Shown: positions 36,379 through 45,423 of the stretch, piece by piece | Numbering within the stretch: the first letter of the stretch is position 1 | Layout: each line of letters begins with the position of its first letter | Notes under the pieces: generated by a model | Database searches by the model: none | Told to the model about the DNA's origin: nothing | What the model saw: the letters and a program-made list of their open reading frames with translations, nothing else | Program-made: the position numbers and the translations under genes | Source: an uncultured Oscillospiraceae bacterium | GTDB lineage: Bacteria; Bacillota; Clostridia; Oscillospirales; Acutalibacteraceae | NCBI GenBank assembly: GCA_949293315.1 | Contig: CASFCH010000051.1 | Coordinates: forward strand, 1-64,000 | Length of the DNA stretch: 64,000 nucleotides | Direction of reading: 5' to 3'

Positions 36379-36995
36379 CTTCCGCACCCCTTTGCGATCT
36401 GTGCAGCCGTGCGGGATTGCTCCTCGATCTCCGCCGGCGATCCCTTCATCATAAAACTGCCCCCTACCGCCGCCACCGCCGGGCAGGCGAGGAACTCCGC
36501 CAGGTTGGAAGCATCCACGCCCCCTGTGGGCACAAACCGCAGCCCCGGGAACACCGGCGCGAGCGCCTGAATGGCCTTGAGCCCGCCGTAGACCCCGGCC
36601 GGGAAAAATTTGATGATCTCAAAGCCCATCGCCCGCGCCCGTACGATCTCCGTCGGCGTGACGCAGCCGGGCAGATACGGAATCCCATATTCCGAACACA
36701 CAGCCGCCGCATCCTCCGCCATACCGGGGGAGACGATGAACTGCGCGCCCGCCTCGATGGCCGCCTCACACTGTTCAGCGTTGATTACCGTCCCCGCGCC
36801 GATCGCCATCTGCGGGCACTGCTCCACCGCCAACCGGATCGCATCCGCCGCACACGCGGTGCGGAAGGTGATCTCCGCCGCGTGGATGCCGCCGTTGTCG
36901 AGCGCCGTCAGCTTTGGCACAACCTCCGACAGATCGTTAAATACCACCACGGGAACGACCCTGTTTTTCTCCAAAAAACTGTAATCCGCTGCCAT
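36375..36995 (-). CDS. kdgA: KDPG/KHG aldolase
   Basis: A 206-residue class I aldolase of the Eda family, cleaving 2-keto-3-deoxy-6-phosphogluconate to pyruvate and glyceraldehyde 3-phosphate. Catalytic Glu is in AAEITFRT, the Schiff-base Lys in EIIKFFPAG, and GAGTVINAEQ, PGCVTPTE and PTGGVDASNL complete the barrel pattern. I prefer the ATG at 36995 (MAADYSFLEK), about ten bases after GGGGGAGG; the TTG at 37004 is too close to that site. It sits between the SDR reductase and kdgK genes with short or overlapping junctions. Confidence 0.93.
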   Translation of the reverse strand: MAADYSFLEKNRVVPVVVFNDLSEVVPKLTALDNGGIHAAEITFRTACAADAIRLAVEQCPQMAIGAGTVINAEQCEAAIEAGAQFIVSPGMAEDAAAVCSEYGIPYLPGCVTPTEIVRARAMGFEIIKFFPAGVYGGLKAIQALAPVFPGLRFVPTGGVDASNLAEFLACPAVAAVGGSFMMKGSPAEIEEQSRTAAQIAKGCGR

Positions 36996-37017
36996 AACCG
37001 TCAAACCTCCCCCGGTA

Positions 37018-37848
37018 TCACACGCCGCTGTAGGCGTTAAATCCGCCGTCGATCGGGATCACCACACCGGTGATAAAGCCCGCATCCTCCTCGGAGAGAA
37101 GCAGCTTCACGGCGCCCATGATCTCCTGAATTTCCCCAAAGCGCCCCATGGGCGTGGCGGCCAGGATCTTACCGGTGCGCGGCGTCGGGGTGCCATCTTC
37201 GTTAAAGAGCAGGCCGCGGTTCTGATTTGTCACAAAGAAGCCGGGGGCGACCGCATTGACGCGGATCCCGTCCTTGGCAAAGTGGACGGCCAGCCACTGC
37301 GTAAAATTGCTCACCGCAGCCTTAGCGCCGCTGTAGGCCGGGATCTTGGTCAGCGGGCGGAATGCGTTCATGGAGGAGACGTTCAGGATCGTGCACCCCT
37401 TGCGGCCGACCATATCCTGCGCGAACACCTGCGTGGGCAGGAACGTGCCGATAAAGTTCAAGTCGAACACAAAGCGCACACCGTCCGGATCAAGCGCAAA
37501 GAAATCTTTCAGCCCCTCGGCGGCCTCGGCGGAGTACTCGTTATCCGTGGTCGCGCGCGGGTTATTGCCGCCCGCACCGTTGATGAGGATGTCGCACTTG
37601 CCAAAGTCCGCATGCAGCTGCTCGCGCACCTGCTCCAGCGACTTCTTATCCAGCACGTCCGCGCGGTAGCCCTTGGCCTCACAGCCCATGGCGCGCACCT
37701 TTTCGGCCTCTTTTTCCACAGCCTCCTGATTGATATCCAGCAGGGCGAGCTTGGCGCCCGTTTTGCTGAGCGCTTCGGCGATGCCGCCGCAGATGATCCC
37801 GCCTGCGCCCGTAATGACGACAACTTTATTGTTTAAATTCAAATCCAT
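37018..37848 (-). CDS. SDR family oxidoreductase, probable fructuronate reductase
   Basis: A 276-residue short-chain dehydrogenase/reductase. The cofactor motif TGAGGIICGGIAEAL is at residues 13-27, NGAGGNNP follows, the catalytic Ser is in NVSSMNAF and the YxxxK in YSGAKAA. The hexuronate operon otherwise lacks a UxuB-type D-mannonate oxidoreductase, and SDR enzymes replace UxuB in several Firmicutes and Thermotogae, so reduction of fructuronate to mannonate is the likely role. The FTQWLAVHFAKDGIRVNAVAPGFF stretch is typical of this subgroup. The ATG at 37848 follows AGGAGG; a 489-base gap with repeats precedes it. Confidence 0.85.
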   Translation of the reverse strand: MDLNLNNKVVVITGAGGIICGGIAEALSKTGAKLALLDINQEAVEKEAEKVRAMGCEAKGYRADVLDKKSLEQVREQLHADFGKCDILINGAGGNNPRATTDNEYSAEAAEGLKDFFALDPDGVRFVFDLNFIGTFLPTQVFAQDMVGRKGCTILNVSSMNAFRPLTKIPAYSGAKAAVSNFTQWLAVHFAKDGIRVNAVAPGFFVTNQNRGLLFNEDGTPTPRTGKILAATPMGRFGEIQEIMGAVKLLLSEEDAGFITGVVIPIDGGFNAYSGV

Positions 37849-38337
37849 AATGATATGCCTCCTGTTTTGCTCATGTAAAAATCTGATATGTGTTTGGCTG
37901 TATCGGTACGCAGGTGACGGATCCCACGCTGCCATGGGGATGTTTAGCCCCCCTTGGTGGAGCGGCCGACCTGTCGGCCTCCAGCGGTTTATTCAATCCG
38001 TCCCTGCGGTGAAGCCGTGCTGTGTACAAACCATCAAGTCCTGCTGCGGAACGCTGAGGGCAGCGTTCCCTACGGAAGCTGGTACGAAAAAGTAATTTGC
38101 GGGAAGCCGGCAGATTGTTTCACACTATTTTGCACCCCGCCCGAAGTCTGCGCAAACCCTCGTAGGGAACGCCGCCCCGGCGTTCCGTCCGGCGCGAGCC
38201 GGAACAAATGACCGATCGATTCCCGCAGGGGCGCACTGTAAAATACACAGCCTTGCACCTCACCCGGGCGGCTATCGCCGCCCGCCTTTCTGCCTCCCGG
38301 ATTTCCCTAATACGGGGATTCCTTCAAGGGGAGGGCT
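37849..38337. repeat. Intergenic region with two copies of a dispersed palindrome
   Basis: No gene is visible in these 489 bases; small open frames are GC-rich repeat sequence. The element CGTAGGGAACGCYGCC...GGCGTTCCG occurs forward at 38161-38187 and reversed at 38048-38074, and its first half recurs at 7-22. GGAACGCC/GGCGTTCC (38166-38173, 38179-38186) forms a hairpin. Such REP-like palindromes are common between genes in GC-rich Clostridia; here they interrupt the hexuronate operon between uxuA and the SDR gene. Confidence 0.7.
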
Positions 38338-39378
38338 TTATTTCATCCTTTGCAGGGTCTCCCACACGCCGTTGAGGTACGACGCCCCCAGCGCGCGGTC
38401 GTACAAACCATAGCCGGGCTTACCTGTCTCGCCCCAGATCATTCGGCCGTGATCCGGGCGGATATATCCATCATATCCGTTATCGGAGAGCGCTTTCATG
38501 ATACCGATAATATCGAGCGAGCCGCAGTTCTGGTCGTGCGCCGTCTCCTCAAAACCGTTTTCCACCAGTTTGATATTGCGCACGTGCATAAAATGGATGC
38601 GCCCCATTTTTGAATATTTATCCACCAGATGCACCACATCGTTGTGCGGGTCCGCGCCCAGGGAGCCGGTGCACAGCGTCAGGCCGTTGTAGGGGCTGTC
38701 GACCAGCTTTAAAAACCGGTCGATGTTCTTCTCATCGGTAATGATGCGCGGCAGACCAAAGATCGGCCATGGCGGATCGTCGGGGTGGATCGCCATTTTG
38801 ACGTCGTTCTCCGCAGCCACGGGGATGATTGCCTCCAGGAAATATTTCAGATGATCAAAGAGCGCCTCGCTGTCCACGTGGGAATACTGCTCAAACAGGC
38901 GGCGCATGTCCTCCTTTTTGTAGCTGCTGTCCCACCCAGGGAGGGAGAGTTCCCCGCTGAGGGGGTCCATCCCCTTGAGCTGCTCGGCGTAGTAGACGAG
39001 CGAATTCGAACCGTCCGCGGCAACTTTATCCAGCTGCGTGCGCGTCCAGTCAAACACCGGCATAAAATTATAGCAGATGCATTTGACACCTTCGGCCGCC
39101 AGACGGCGGATATTCTCCTGATACGCCGCGATATAACGGTCGCGGGTGGGCAGGCCGAGCTTGATATCCTCGTGCACCGGCACGCTCTCGATGACCTCCA
39201 TCACCATGCCGTTTTCCTCAATCCGGCTGCGCAGGGCGCGGATGCTCTCACGGCTCCACACCTCGCCTACGGGTACATCATACACCGCGGTGACGATGTT
39301 GTGCATGTTTGGAATCTGACGGATTTTTTGCAGGGTGACGGGGTCGTCCGCCCCGTACCACCTAAATCCTAATTTCAT
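38338..39378 (-). CDS. uxuA: Mannonate dehydratase
   Basis: A 346-residue iron/manganese-dependent enzyme that dehydrates D-mannonate to 2-keto-3-deoxygluconate. It opens with [24 protein letters not shown] and carries the metal-ligand stretches [32 protein letters not shown] and [12 protein letters not shown], all typical of UxuA. The length is normal for the shorter UxuA type. The ATG overlaps the uxaC stop by four bases, so isomerase and dehydratase are coupled. The repeat-containing gap follows. Confidence 0.96.
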   Translation of the reverse strand: MKLGFRWYGADDPVTLQKIRQIPNMHNIVTAVYDVPVGEVWSRESIRALRSRIEENGMVMEVIESVPVHEDIKLGLPTRDRYIAAYQENIRRLAAEGVKCICYNFMPVFDWTRTQLDKVAADGSNSLVYYAEQLKGMDPLSGELSLPGWDSSYKKEDMRRLFEQYSHVDSEALFDHLKYFLEAIIPVAAENDVKMAIHPDDPPWPIFGLPRIITDEKNIDRFLKLVDSPYNGLTLCTGSLGADPHNDVVHLVDKYSKMGRIHFMHVRNIKLVENGFEETAHDQNCGSLDIIGIMKALSDNGYDGYIRPDHGRMIWGETGKPGYGLYDRALGASYLNGVWETLQRMK

Positions 39379-40787
39379 GATTGTACCTCCCTGTCTTCAA
39401 GCTGAAAATAACTCCTGGCGTTGCGGTAACAGATATTCTCTACCAGGCGGCCGAGCCGTGCAGGATCGTTTGGATAGAGCCCCTGCTCCACCCAGGCTCC
39501 GATCACGCTGCACAGCACGCGCCGGAAGTAATCGTGGCGCGCATAGGATACAAAGGAGCGCGAATCCGTGAGCATCCCGTTAAAATAGCCGAGCGAGCCG
39601 GTCAGCGATGTCAGGCGCAGCTGCTCGCGGATCCCGTCCGCATGATCCAGAAACCACCACGCCGCACCCAGCTGGAGCCTGCCGGGAGTCTTACCGGCAA
39701 AATCGCCCAGCAGGGTGGCGATGGGGTAGTACGCCCCCGGATTGAGGGTGTAGACCATCGTCCGCGGCAGTCCGCCGGACTGCTCCACCGAGGCGAGCAG
39801 GGCGGCCGCGTGCTCAATATCGATCACGTTCCCCACACTGTCGCATCCACAGTCCGCCCCCACCCGGCCGTACAGGGTGGGGTTCAGGTTGCGGAGCACG
39901 CCGCAGTGCAGCTGCCAGACCATCCCGCGCCGGGTGAGCGCCGCTCCGATAAAGGAGAGCAGCTCAAACTGATAGGCCGCAATCTCCTCCGGTTCGGCAG
40001 CCGCGCCGGCGAGCGCCTTGCCAAGCGCCCGCTCCGCCTGGCCGGGCGTTCCTTTTCCCGGGAAATCCGTCACGGACATATCGGCGGCCACGGCCCCATT
40101 CTGCACAAAAAAGTCCAGCCTTTTTTCCACGGCGCGCTTCAGACTGTCCAGATCACGGATCTCCAGTCCGGCCGCATGCCCCAATCGCGTCAGATACTCC
40201 CGGAATCCTGCATTCTCCAGATGGATCACATTGTCCGCGCGAAAACAGGGCCGTACGGAAAAGCCCGTATTCTGCTCCTTCAGACTGCGGTGAAAATGCA
40301 GATCGTCCGCCGGATCGTCTGTGGTGATCACGGTCTCCACGCCCGAGGATCGGATCAACTTCCGCGCACAGAAATGGCCGTCCGCCATCTGTGCCAGCGT
40401 CTGATCCCAGATCTCCCCCGCCGTCTCCGGCCCGATGGGCGTATGGATCCCAAAGTATTTCTGCAGCTCCAGGTGCGCCCACTGATACACAGGGTTCCCC
40501 GCAAAGTGCGGCAGGCAGGCTGCAAAGGCCAGGAACTTCTCCCGATCCGGCGCGTCTCCCGTGATCAGCCGTTCATCGATACCCGCAATGCGCATCAGGC
40601 GCCACTTGTAATGGTCACCCGCCAGCCAGAGCTGCGTCAGATTGTAAAACGTCTTATTTTCGTCGATCTCCTGCGGGCTGAGGTGGCAGTGAAAGTCAAA
40701 GATCGGCTGCTTTTGTGCAAAGCGCCGGTACAGCATCCGCGCCATCCCGTTCTCCAGCAGGAAATCCTCATTCATAAAGGTTTTCAC
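39375..40787 (-). CDS. uxaC: Glucuronate (uronate) isomerase
   Basis: A 470-residue amidohydrolase-fold enzyme converting D-glucuronate to D-fructuronate (and galacturonate to tagaturonate). [17 protein letters not shown] at the start, [14 protein letters not shown] with metal-binding histidines, [21 protein letters not shown] and [16 protein letters not shown] are characteristic of UxaC. I chose the GTG at 40787, 11 bases after GGGGAGG, because family members begin MKxFMxEDFLL; an ATG at 40775 has no ribosome site. It is the first gene of the hexuronate operon and lies behind a promoter containing a perfect 13-base palindrome. Confidence 0.95.
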   Translation of the reverse strand: MKTFMNEDFLLENGMARMLYRRFAQKQPIFDFHCHLSPQEIDENKTFYNLTQLWLAGDHYKWRLMRIAGIDERLITGDAPDREKFLAFAACLPHFAGNPVYQWAHLELQKYFGIHTPIGPETAGEIWDQTLAQMADGHFCARKLIRSSGVETVITTDDPADDLHFHRSLKEQNTGFSVRPCFRADNVIHLENAGFREYLTRLGHAAGLEIRDLDSLKRAVEKRLDFFVQNGAVAADMSVTDFPGKGTPGQAERALGKALAGAAAEPEEIAAYQFELLSFIGAALTRRGMVWQLHCGVLRNLNPTLYGRVGADCGCDSVGNVIDIEHAAALLASVEQSGGLPRTMVYTLNPGAYYPIATLLGDFAGKTPGRLQLGAAWWFLDHADGIREQLRLTSLTGSLGYFNGMLTDSRSFVSYARHDYFRRVLCSVIGAWVEQGLYPNDPARLGRLVENICYRNARSYFQLEDREVQS

Positions 40788-40809
40788 AACGGAACAGACC
40801 TCCCCTATT

Positions 40810-40849
40810 ATGATAGTATCATCATACACCTCAATTTTTGTTAATACAA
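40810..40849 (-). promoter_or_regulatory. Promoter of the hexuronate operon with a palindromic operator candidate
   Basis: Minus strand: TTGTAT (40844-40849), 17 bases, TATGAT (40821-40826). The palindrome ATGATA-C-TATCAT (40810-40822) overlaps the -10 end and the start site, where a repressor would block transcription. Confidence 0.65.
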
Positions 40850-40870
40850 TAGTTTAAATTGCTTTTATAC

Positions 40871-40899
40871 TTGTAAAAATTGACTTGATCTGATAAAAT
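40871..40899 (+). promoter_or_regulatory. Promoter candidate of the AraC regulator
   Basis: TTGTAA (40871-40876), 17 bases, TAAAAT (40894-40899), about 45 bases upstream of the ATG, back to back with the uxaC promoter. Confidence 0.5.
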
Positions 40900-40944
40900 A
40901 TCCTTAAAATAAAATTTAATAATTTAATTTTTTCGGGTATTTTT

Positions 40945-41838
40945 ATGGAAAACAAAATCATCTGGACACAGTGGACCCTGTCCCAGAAAATGCGCAACGC
41001 CACCTATGAGATCAACCATTACGGCGACAAAGACTTTAAGACCGTCATGCCCCACAGCCACGATTTCTACGAGCTGTATTATTTTATCGGCGGACGCGCA
41101 TCCTATATTGTTGAAAACAAAAAATATCAGCTCCGCCACGGCGATCTGCTGCTGATCCCGCCCGGGGAACTCCACCAGCTGGATATGACCGACAGCTCCC
41201 AGCTGTACGAGCGCATTGTGCTGTGGATCACGCCGCAGTACCTGCGTGCGCTCGGTACCGGGCAGACCGATCTGACCGAGTGCTTCCGCCTGTGTGCGGA
41301 GAGCCGCGCCTACCTGATCCGGGACATCTCCTTTGCAGAGAAAATCGGAACCTGGCTGGATGAGACGTTTACCCGGTCTGCGGTGTCCAGGTACGGGGAC
41401 GACCTGCGCGCGGAGATCCTGCTCAAAAACATCTTTTTGGAGCTGTGCCGATACATGCGCGGCCGGCGCACCCCCGAGTCCGGCATCAGCCACGCAGCCG
41501 TCACACAGGCGATCGACTACATTGCCGCCCATCTGACGGAGGACCTCTCCCTTGATGTACTGGCGGACCAGCTATACCTGAACAAGTACTATCTATCCCG
41601 CCTGTTCCGGGAGCAGACCAATGTCACCATCCACCAGTACATCCTGAAAAAGCGGCTCTCGCTGGCCCGCTCCTTCATCGAACAGGGGCTCCCGATCGCG
41701 CAGGTCTGTCAGCGGAGCGGATTCCACGATTACACCAACTTTTTCCGAGCGTTTAAGAATGAGTACGGCATGACGCCCGGCCAGTACCACGCCCTGTATG
41801 GCCAGCCGTCCCCGCCCGGGGATGCCGGGCAGCCATAA
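40945..41838 (+). CDS. AraC family transcriptional regulator
   Basis: A 297-residue regulator with an N-terminal cupin domain (about 15-120; PHSHDFYELYYFIGGRASYIV, LLLIPPGELHQLD) and a C-terminal AraC-type double helix-turn-helix (about 185-285; LSLDVLADQLYLNKYYLSRLFREQ and GLPIAQVCQRSGFHDYTNFFRAFKNEYGMTPGQY). The cupin suggests sensing of a sugar or sugar acid. It is divergent from uxaC with about 150 bases between them, so it probably activates the hexuronate operon in response to an intermediate. The ribosome site is weak (CGGGT). Its end overlaps the open frame of the next gene, but the true start of that gene lies 32 bases downstream. Confidence 0.92.
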   Translation: MENKIIWTQWTLSQKMRNATYEINHYGDKDFKTVMPHSHDFYELYYFIGGRASYIVENKKYQLRHGDLLLIPPGELHQLDMTDSSQLYERIVLWITPQYLRALGTGQTDLTECFRLCAESRAYLIRDISFAEKIGTWLDETFTRSAVSRYGDDLRAEILLKNIFLELCRYMRGRRTPESGISHAAVTQAIDYIAAHLTEDLSLDVLADQLYLNKYYLSRLFREQTNVTIHQYILKKRLSLARSFIEQGLPIAQVCQRSGFHDYTNFFRAFKNEYGMTPGQYHALYGQPSPPGDAGQP

Positions 41839-41869
41839 ACGGGGCAGCACTATTCAGGAGGAAAGTTAT

Positions 41870-43192
41870 ATGATATGGTTTGAAGAAAGCATTTTTTATC
41901 AGATCTATCCGCTGGGGTTTTGCGGCGCGCCGCACGAGAACGACGGCATTCCCGTGCCCCGGATCCGGAAGGTGCTCGACTGGATCGGCCACCTGAAAAA
42001 GCTGCATATCAGCGCCGTGTATTTTTCCCCGGTCTTTGAATCCGACCGCCACGGTTACGATACGCGCGACTACCTCAAAATCGACTGCCGTCTGGGCACG
42101 AACGCGGACTTTGCGGACGTGTGCCGGGCCCTGCACGCAAGCGGCATCCGCGTGGTGCTCGACGGGGTCTTCAACCACGTGGGGCGCGGATTCTGGGCGT
42201 TTCAGGACGTGCTGAAAAACCGGGAAAGCTCCCGTTATAAGGATTGGTTCCACCTCAACTTTGGCGGCAACTCCTGCTACAACGACGGCCTGTGGTACGA
42301 GGGGTGGGAGGGCCACTTTGAATTGGTCAAGCTGAACCTGTACAACCCGGAGGTGGTGGACTACCTACTCGGGTGCGTAAAGCAATGGGTGGAGGAATTT
42401 GAAATCGACGGCCTGCGCCTGGACGTGGCCTACTGCCTGAATGAGGACTTTATGCGGCGGCTGCGCGCCTTTTGCGACGGGCTCCGGCCGGACTTCCTGC
42501 TGCTGGGGGAGATCCTGTTCGGCGACTACAACCGCATCGTCAACGATTCCATGCTCCACAGCTGTACCAACTACGAGTGCCGCAAGAGCCTCTACTCCAG
42601 CCTGAACGATCTGAACCTGTTCGAGTTTGCGCACTCCCTCAACCGTCAGTTTGGCGGCGACGGCTACGCCCTGTACCGTGGCAAACACCTGCTCTCCTTT
42701 GTGGACAATCACGACGTCACGCGCGCGGCCACCATCCTGCGTGAAAAACGCCATCTGCCCCTGCTGTACGGGATGTTGTACGGGATGCCCGGCGTGCCGT
42801 GCATCTACTACGGCAGTGAGTGGGGAGCGGAGGGCGACAGGCAAAACGGCAGCGACGACGCGCTGCGCCCCTCCTTTGACGCGCCGGAGTGGAACGATCT
42901 GACCGGTCTGATCGCCCGTCTGGGCGAATTGCGCACACAGTCCCCCGCCCTGATCCGGGGGGATTACCGGAGCGTTTTCCTGACCAATCGCCAGTTCATC
43001 TTTGAGCGGGCGTTCGGCGGGGAGCGGATCCTGATCGCCGTCAATGCGGACGGAGACCCCTTTGACGCCCGGTTCGACGTGCACACGGATGCGCAGGACC
43101 TGCTCTCCGGAGCGCGCGTCCGGCTCGAGGGCGGCGCACAGCTCCCGCCGTATAGCCTGTTCTATTGGCGGCCGGAGGGCGGAAGCTGCTGA
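41870..43192 (+). CDS. GH13 alpha-amylase family enzyme
   Basis: A 440-residue alpha-glucan-acting enzyme without signal peptide, so cytoplasmic. The four GH13 regions are visible: DGVFNHV (98-104), GLRLDVAY (181-188; nucleophile Asp185), LLGEILF with acid/base Glu214, and FVDNHDV (277-283; Asp282). The start WFEESIFYQIYPLGFCGAP and the compact layout fit maltodextrin glucosidase or neopullulanase-like enzymes that trim imported oligosaccharides. A short C-terminal beta domain follows. AGGAGG lies seven bases before the ATG at 41870. It is behind the AraC gene on the same strand and may be co-regulated, though alpha-glucans are not part of the hexuronate route. Confidence 0.9.
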   Translation: MIWFEESIFYQIYPLGFCGAPHENDGIPVPRIRKVLDWIGHLKKLHISAVYFSPVFESDRHGYDTRDYLKIDCRLGTNADFADVCRALHASGIRVVLDGVFNHVGRGFWAFQDVLKNRESSRYKDWFHLNFGGNSCYNDGLWYEGWEGHFELVKLNLYNPEVVDYLLGCVKQWVEEFEIDGLRLDVAYCLNEDFMRRLRAFCDGLRPDFLLLGEILFGDYNRIVNDSMLHSCTNYECRKSLYSSLNDLNLFEFAHSLNRQFGGDGYALYRGKHLLSFVDNHDVTRAATILREKRHLPLLYGMLYGMPGVPCIYYGSEWGAEGDRQNGSDDALRPSFDAPEWNDLTGLIARLGELRTQSPALIRGDYRSVFLTNRQFIFERAFGGERILIAVNADGDPFDARFDVHTDAQDLLSGARVRLEGGAQLPPYSLFYWRPEGGSC

Positions 43193-43228
43193 TTCCCGCC
43201 CCGAACGACGGACTTTTCTCCATCACAA

Positions 43229-43272
43229 AGCTCCCGCCGGGATTGTGCGAAATCCCGGCGGGAGCTGTTTTT
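43229..43272. terminator. Bidirectional hairpin terminator
   Basis: A 16-bp perfect stem, AGCTCCCGCCGGGATT (43229-43244) with its complement at 43251-43266, is followed by GTTTTTC. It separates the GH13 gene from the convergent flavoenzyme gene. Confidence 0.9.
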
Positions 43273-43291
43273 CCTCAAATTACCGTTCTGA

Positions 43292-45370
43292 TCAGCGGAG
43301 CGCCCGGGCGCAGTCAAACGCCGCGCGCGTCGCACCGGCGATGCGCCCCTTCTGCGCGGCGTCGCCGACTATAAAGAGGTTCTCCTGCTTTCCCTTGAGC
43401 TCGTCATACAGGGCGTTGACCTGCTCCACGCCGATGGCGATCACCACGTCGTCCGCCTGGCGCGTCTGGCTCTCGCCGCTCTTGCTGTCCGTAAAGGTGA
43501 CGCTGCCGTCCTCCACGGCGCTGAGCTTCTGCCCCGTGAGGATGGCCACGCCCTTGGAGCGCAGCAGCGGCACCGCGCGATCCAGATGCTGGTGATACGT
43601 ACCGGGAGCGATGTGCTCCGCCATCTCGATGATGAACACCTTCGCCCCGTTGTCGGCCAGCAGCTCCGCCGTCTCCAGACCGGTCATCCCGGAGCCGATC
43701 ACCGCGACTGTTCGGCCTGAAAAATCCTTCCCATGGCGCAGCGCATAGTCGGAGGTGTGCACATTCTCGCGCTCTGCGCCGGGGATCCCCTTCGGCTTGC
43801 AGGCCACCGCACCCGTTGCCACGATCACGGCATAGGGATTCTGAGCCAGGATCTCCTGTGCCGTTGCGGCGTGATCATACACGATCTTGGCCCCATTTTT
43901 CCGGGCGGCGTGCTCCAGATCCTGCGCACACCAGCCGAGCTTTTCCTTGTGCGGGGGCAGCTCCGCGAGGGTGAGCTGTCCGCCGGCGCGCGCCTCCTTT
44001 TCATAGACCGTCACCTGGAAGCCGCGCCCGGCGAGCACTTCGGCCGCCGTCAGTCCGGCCGGGCCCGCGCCCACGATGATCACATGACGCCCGTCTCCGT
44101 CGCGCGGCGGCTCCATGGGGACGGCGACCTCCCGGCACACGCGCGGGTTGACGGTGCACTGCCCGGCCTGGCGGCGCTCCGCGCCGTCAAGCATGCTCTC
44201 AAAGCACCACAGGCAGCAGATGCAGCGCTTGATATCGTCCGCGCGGTTGGCCGCGGCCTTTCGCGCCCACTGGGAGTCCGCCAGCAGCGGGCGCCCCAGG
44301 CTGATAAAATCCTGCACCCCGTCGGCCAGCTGCTGCTCCGCCTGCTCCGGGCTGCGGATCAGGTTGGCCGCCAGAACGGGAATTTTCACCTCGTTGCGCA
44401 CCGCCTGGGCCAGGTTCTTGCGCCAGCCGCATTCAAACTCCGTCGGCTCCAGCCAGTAATTCATCGTCTCGTATGTACCGCTGGACACATCCAGCGCATC
44501 CACCCCGAGCTCCTCCAGCCGTTTGGCGATCTTCAGCCCCTCCTCCAGGGTGTAGCCATTCTCCGGCTCGCCGATCTCACGGTAAAATTCATCCACGGAC
44601 AGCCGCACGATCAGAGGGAAGTCCGGCCCGCATTTTTCGCGGATCTTGCGGATGATATTGGTGATAAAGCGCATCCTGTTTTCAAACGAGCCGCCGTATT
44701 CATCCGTGCGCCGGTTCGTATAGGGGCTGAGGAACTGCTGGATCAGATAGCCGTGCGCCCCGTGCAGCTCCACGCCGTCTCCGCCCGCCTTCTTCACGCG
44801 GAGCGCAGCCTCGGCAAACTCGTCCTCGATCTGAATGATCTCCTTGACTGTCAATGCGCGCGTCCTCTGCCGTTCCAGGCGGCAGGGGACGTCACTGGGC
44901 GCCGCCACAGGGGGGAGCAGATGCGTCTTTTCCACCAGATCGCGCTTCTGTGCGATTTTAAAGAAGAGGGACCAATAGCTGTCAAACGCTCTGCCGAACG
45001 CACTGCTCATGCGCCAGGTGGACGTCAGGATGGACAGCGTCTGCCGCCCCGGATGGTGCAGCTCACAGAAAATCCTGGTCCCGTGCCGGTGGATCCGGCG
45101 CACCATTTTGGCAAAGGGCTCAATGTGGCGGTCGGAGGACATGGCGAGCTGGCGCGGCGCGAGCACGCCGGTGCGCTCGTCCACCCGCGTGGCCTCCGTG
45201 AGGATCAGGCCCACGCCGCCCTCGGCGCGCTCCTCATAGTACCGGATCATCTGCTCGCCGGGGGTGCCGTCCATATTGGCCGTCCCCATGACCATCGGCG
45301 CCATGGCGATCCTGTTTTTCACCTCAACCGATCCGATCTTCCCCGGGGTAAAAAGATGCTCGTATTTCAT
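43292..45370 (-). CDS. Old-yellow-enzyme-type NADH:flavin oxidoreductase (FadH/BaiCD-like)
   Basis: A 692-residue two-part flavoenzyme. The N-terminal barrel (1-370) binds FMN, with ELHGAHGYLIQQFLSP (201-216) and the TNRRTDEYGGSFENR stretch. A cysteine group (C383, C386, C389, C405) would hold a [4Fe-4S] cluster, and the C-terminal half carries two dinucleotide-binding sites (GAGPAG 434-439; IGSGMTGLETAELL). The layout matches 2,4-dienoyl-CoA reductase and clostridial enoate reductases including the bile-acid enzymes BaiCD and BaiH. The substrate is unknown. A segment of about 30 residues near 115-150 (TLSILTSTWRMSSAF...) looks like an insertion. The ATG at 45370 follows AAAGGGAG. It is transcribed on its own, behind the DUF4015 gene. 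Confidence 0.9.
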   Translation of the reverse strand: MKYEHLFTPGKIGSVEVKNRIAMAPMVMGTANMDGTPGEQMIRYYEERAEGGVGLILTEATRVDERTGVLAPRQLAMSSDRHIEPFAKMVRRIHRHGTRIFCELHHPGRQTLSILTSTWRMSSAFGRAFDSYWSLFFKIAQKRDLVEKTHLLPPVAAPSDVPCRLERQRTRALTVKEIIQIEDEFAEAALRVKKAGGDGVELHGAHGYLIQQFLSPYTNRRTDEYGGSFENRMRFITNIIRKIREKCGPDFPLIVRLSVDEFYREIGEPENGYTLEEGLKIAKRLEELGVDALDVSSGTYETMNYWLEPTEFECGWRKNLAQAVRNEVKIPVLAANLIRSPEQAEQQLADGVQDFISLGRPLLADSQWARKAAANRADDIKRCICCLWCFESMLDGAERRQAGQCTVNPRVCREVAVPMEPPRDGDGRHVIIVGAGPAGLTAAEVLAGRGFQVTVYEKEARAGGQLTLAELPPHKEKLGWCAQDLEHAARKNGAKIVYDHAATAQEILAQNPYAVIVATGAVACKPKGIPGAERENVHTSDYALRHGKDFSGRTVAVIGSGMTGLETAELLADNGAKVFIIEMAEHIAPGTYHQHLDRAVPLLRSKGVAILTGQKLSAVEDGSVTFTDSKSGESQTRQADDVVIAIGVEQVNALYDELKGKQENLFIVGDAAQKGRIAGATRAAFDCARALR

Positions 45371-45423
45371 TTCCGAACGCTCCCTTTCCGTTTCTCTTTC
45401 CTTCTGTTCAATATATTCACGCG

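Noticed and set aside
37954..38211. Small open frames in the gap of the hexuronate operon
   Set aside because: They consist of REP-like palindromes, without ribosome sites or conserved features.
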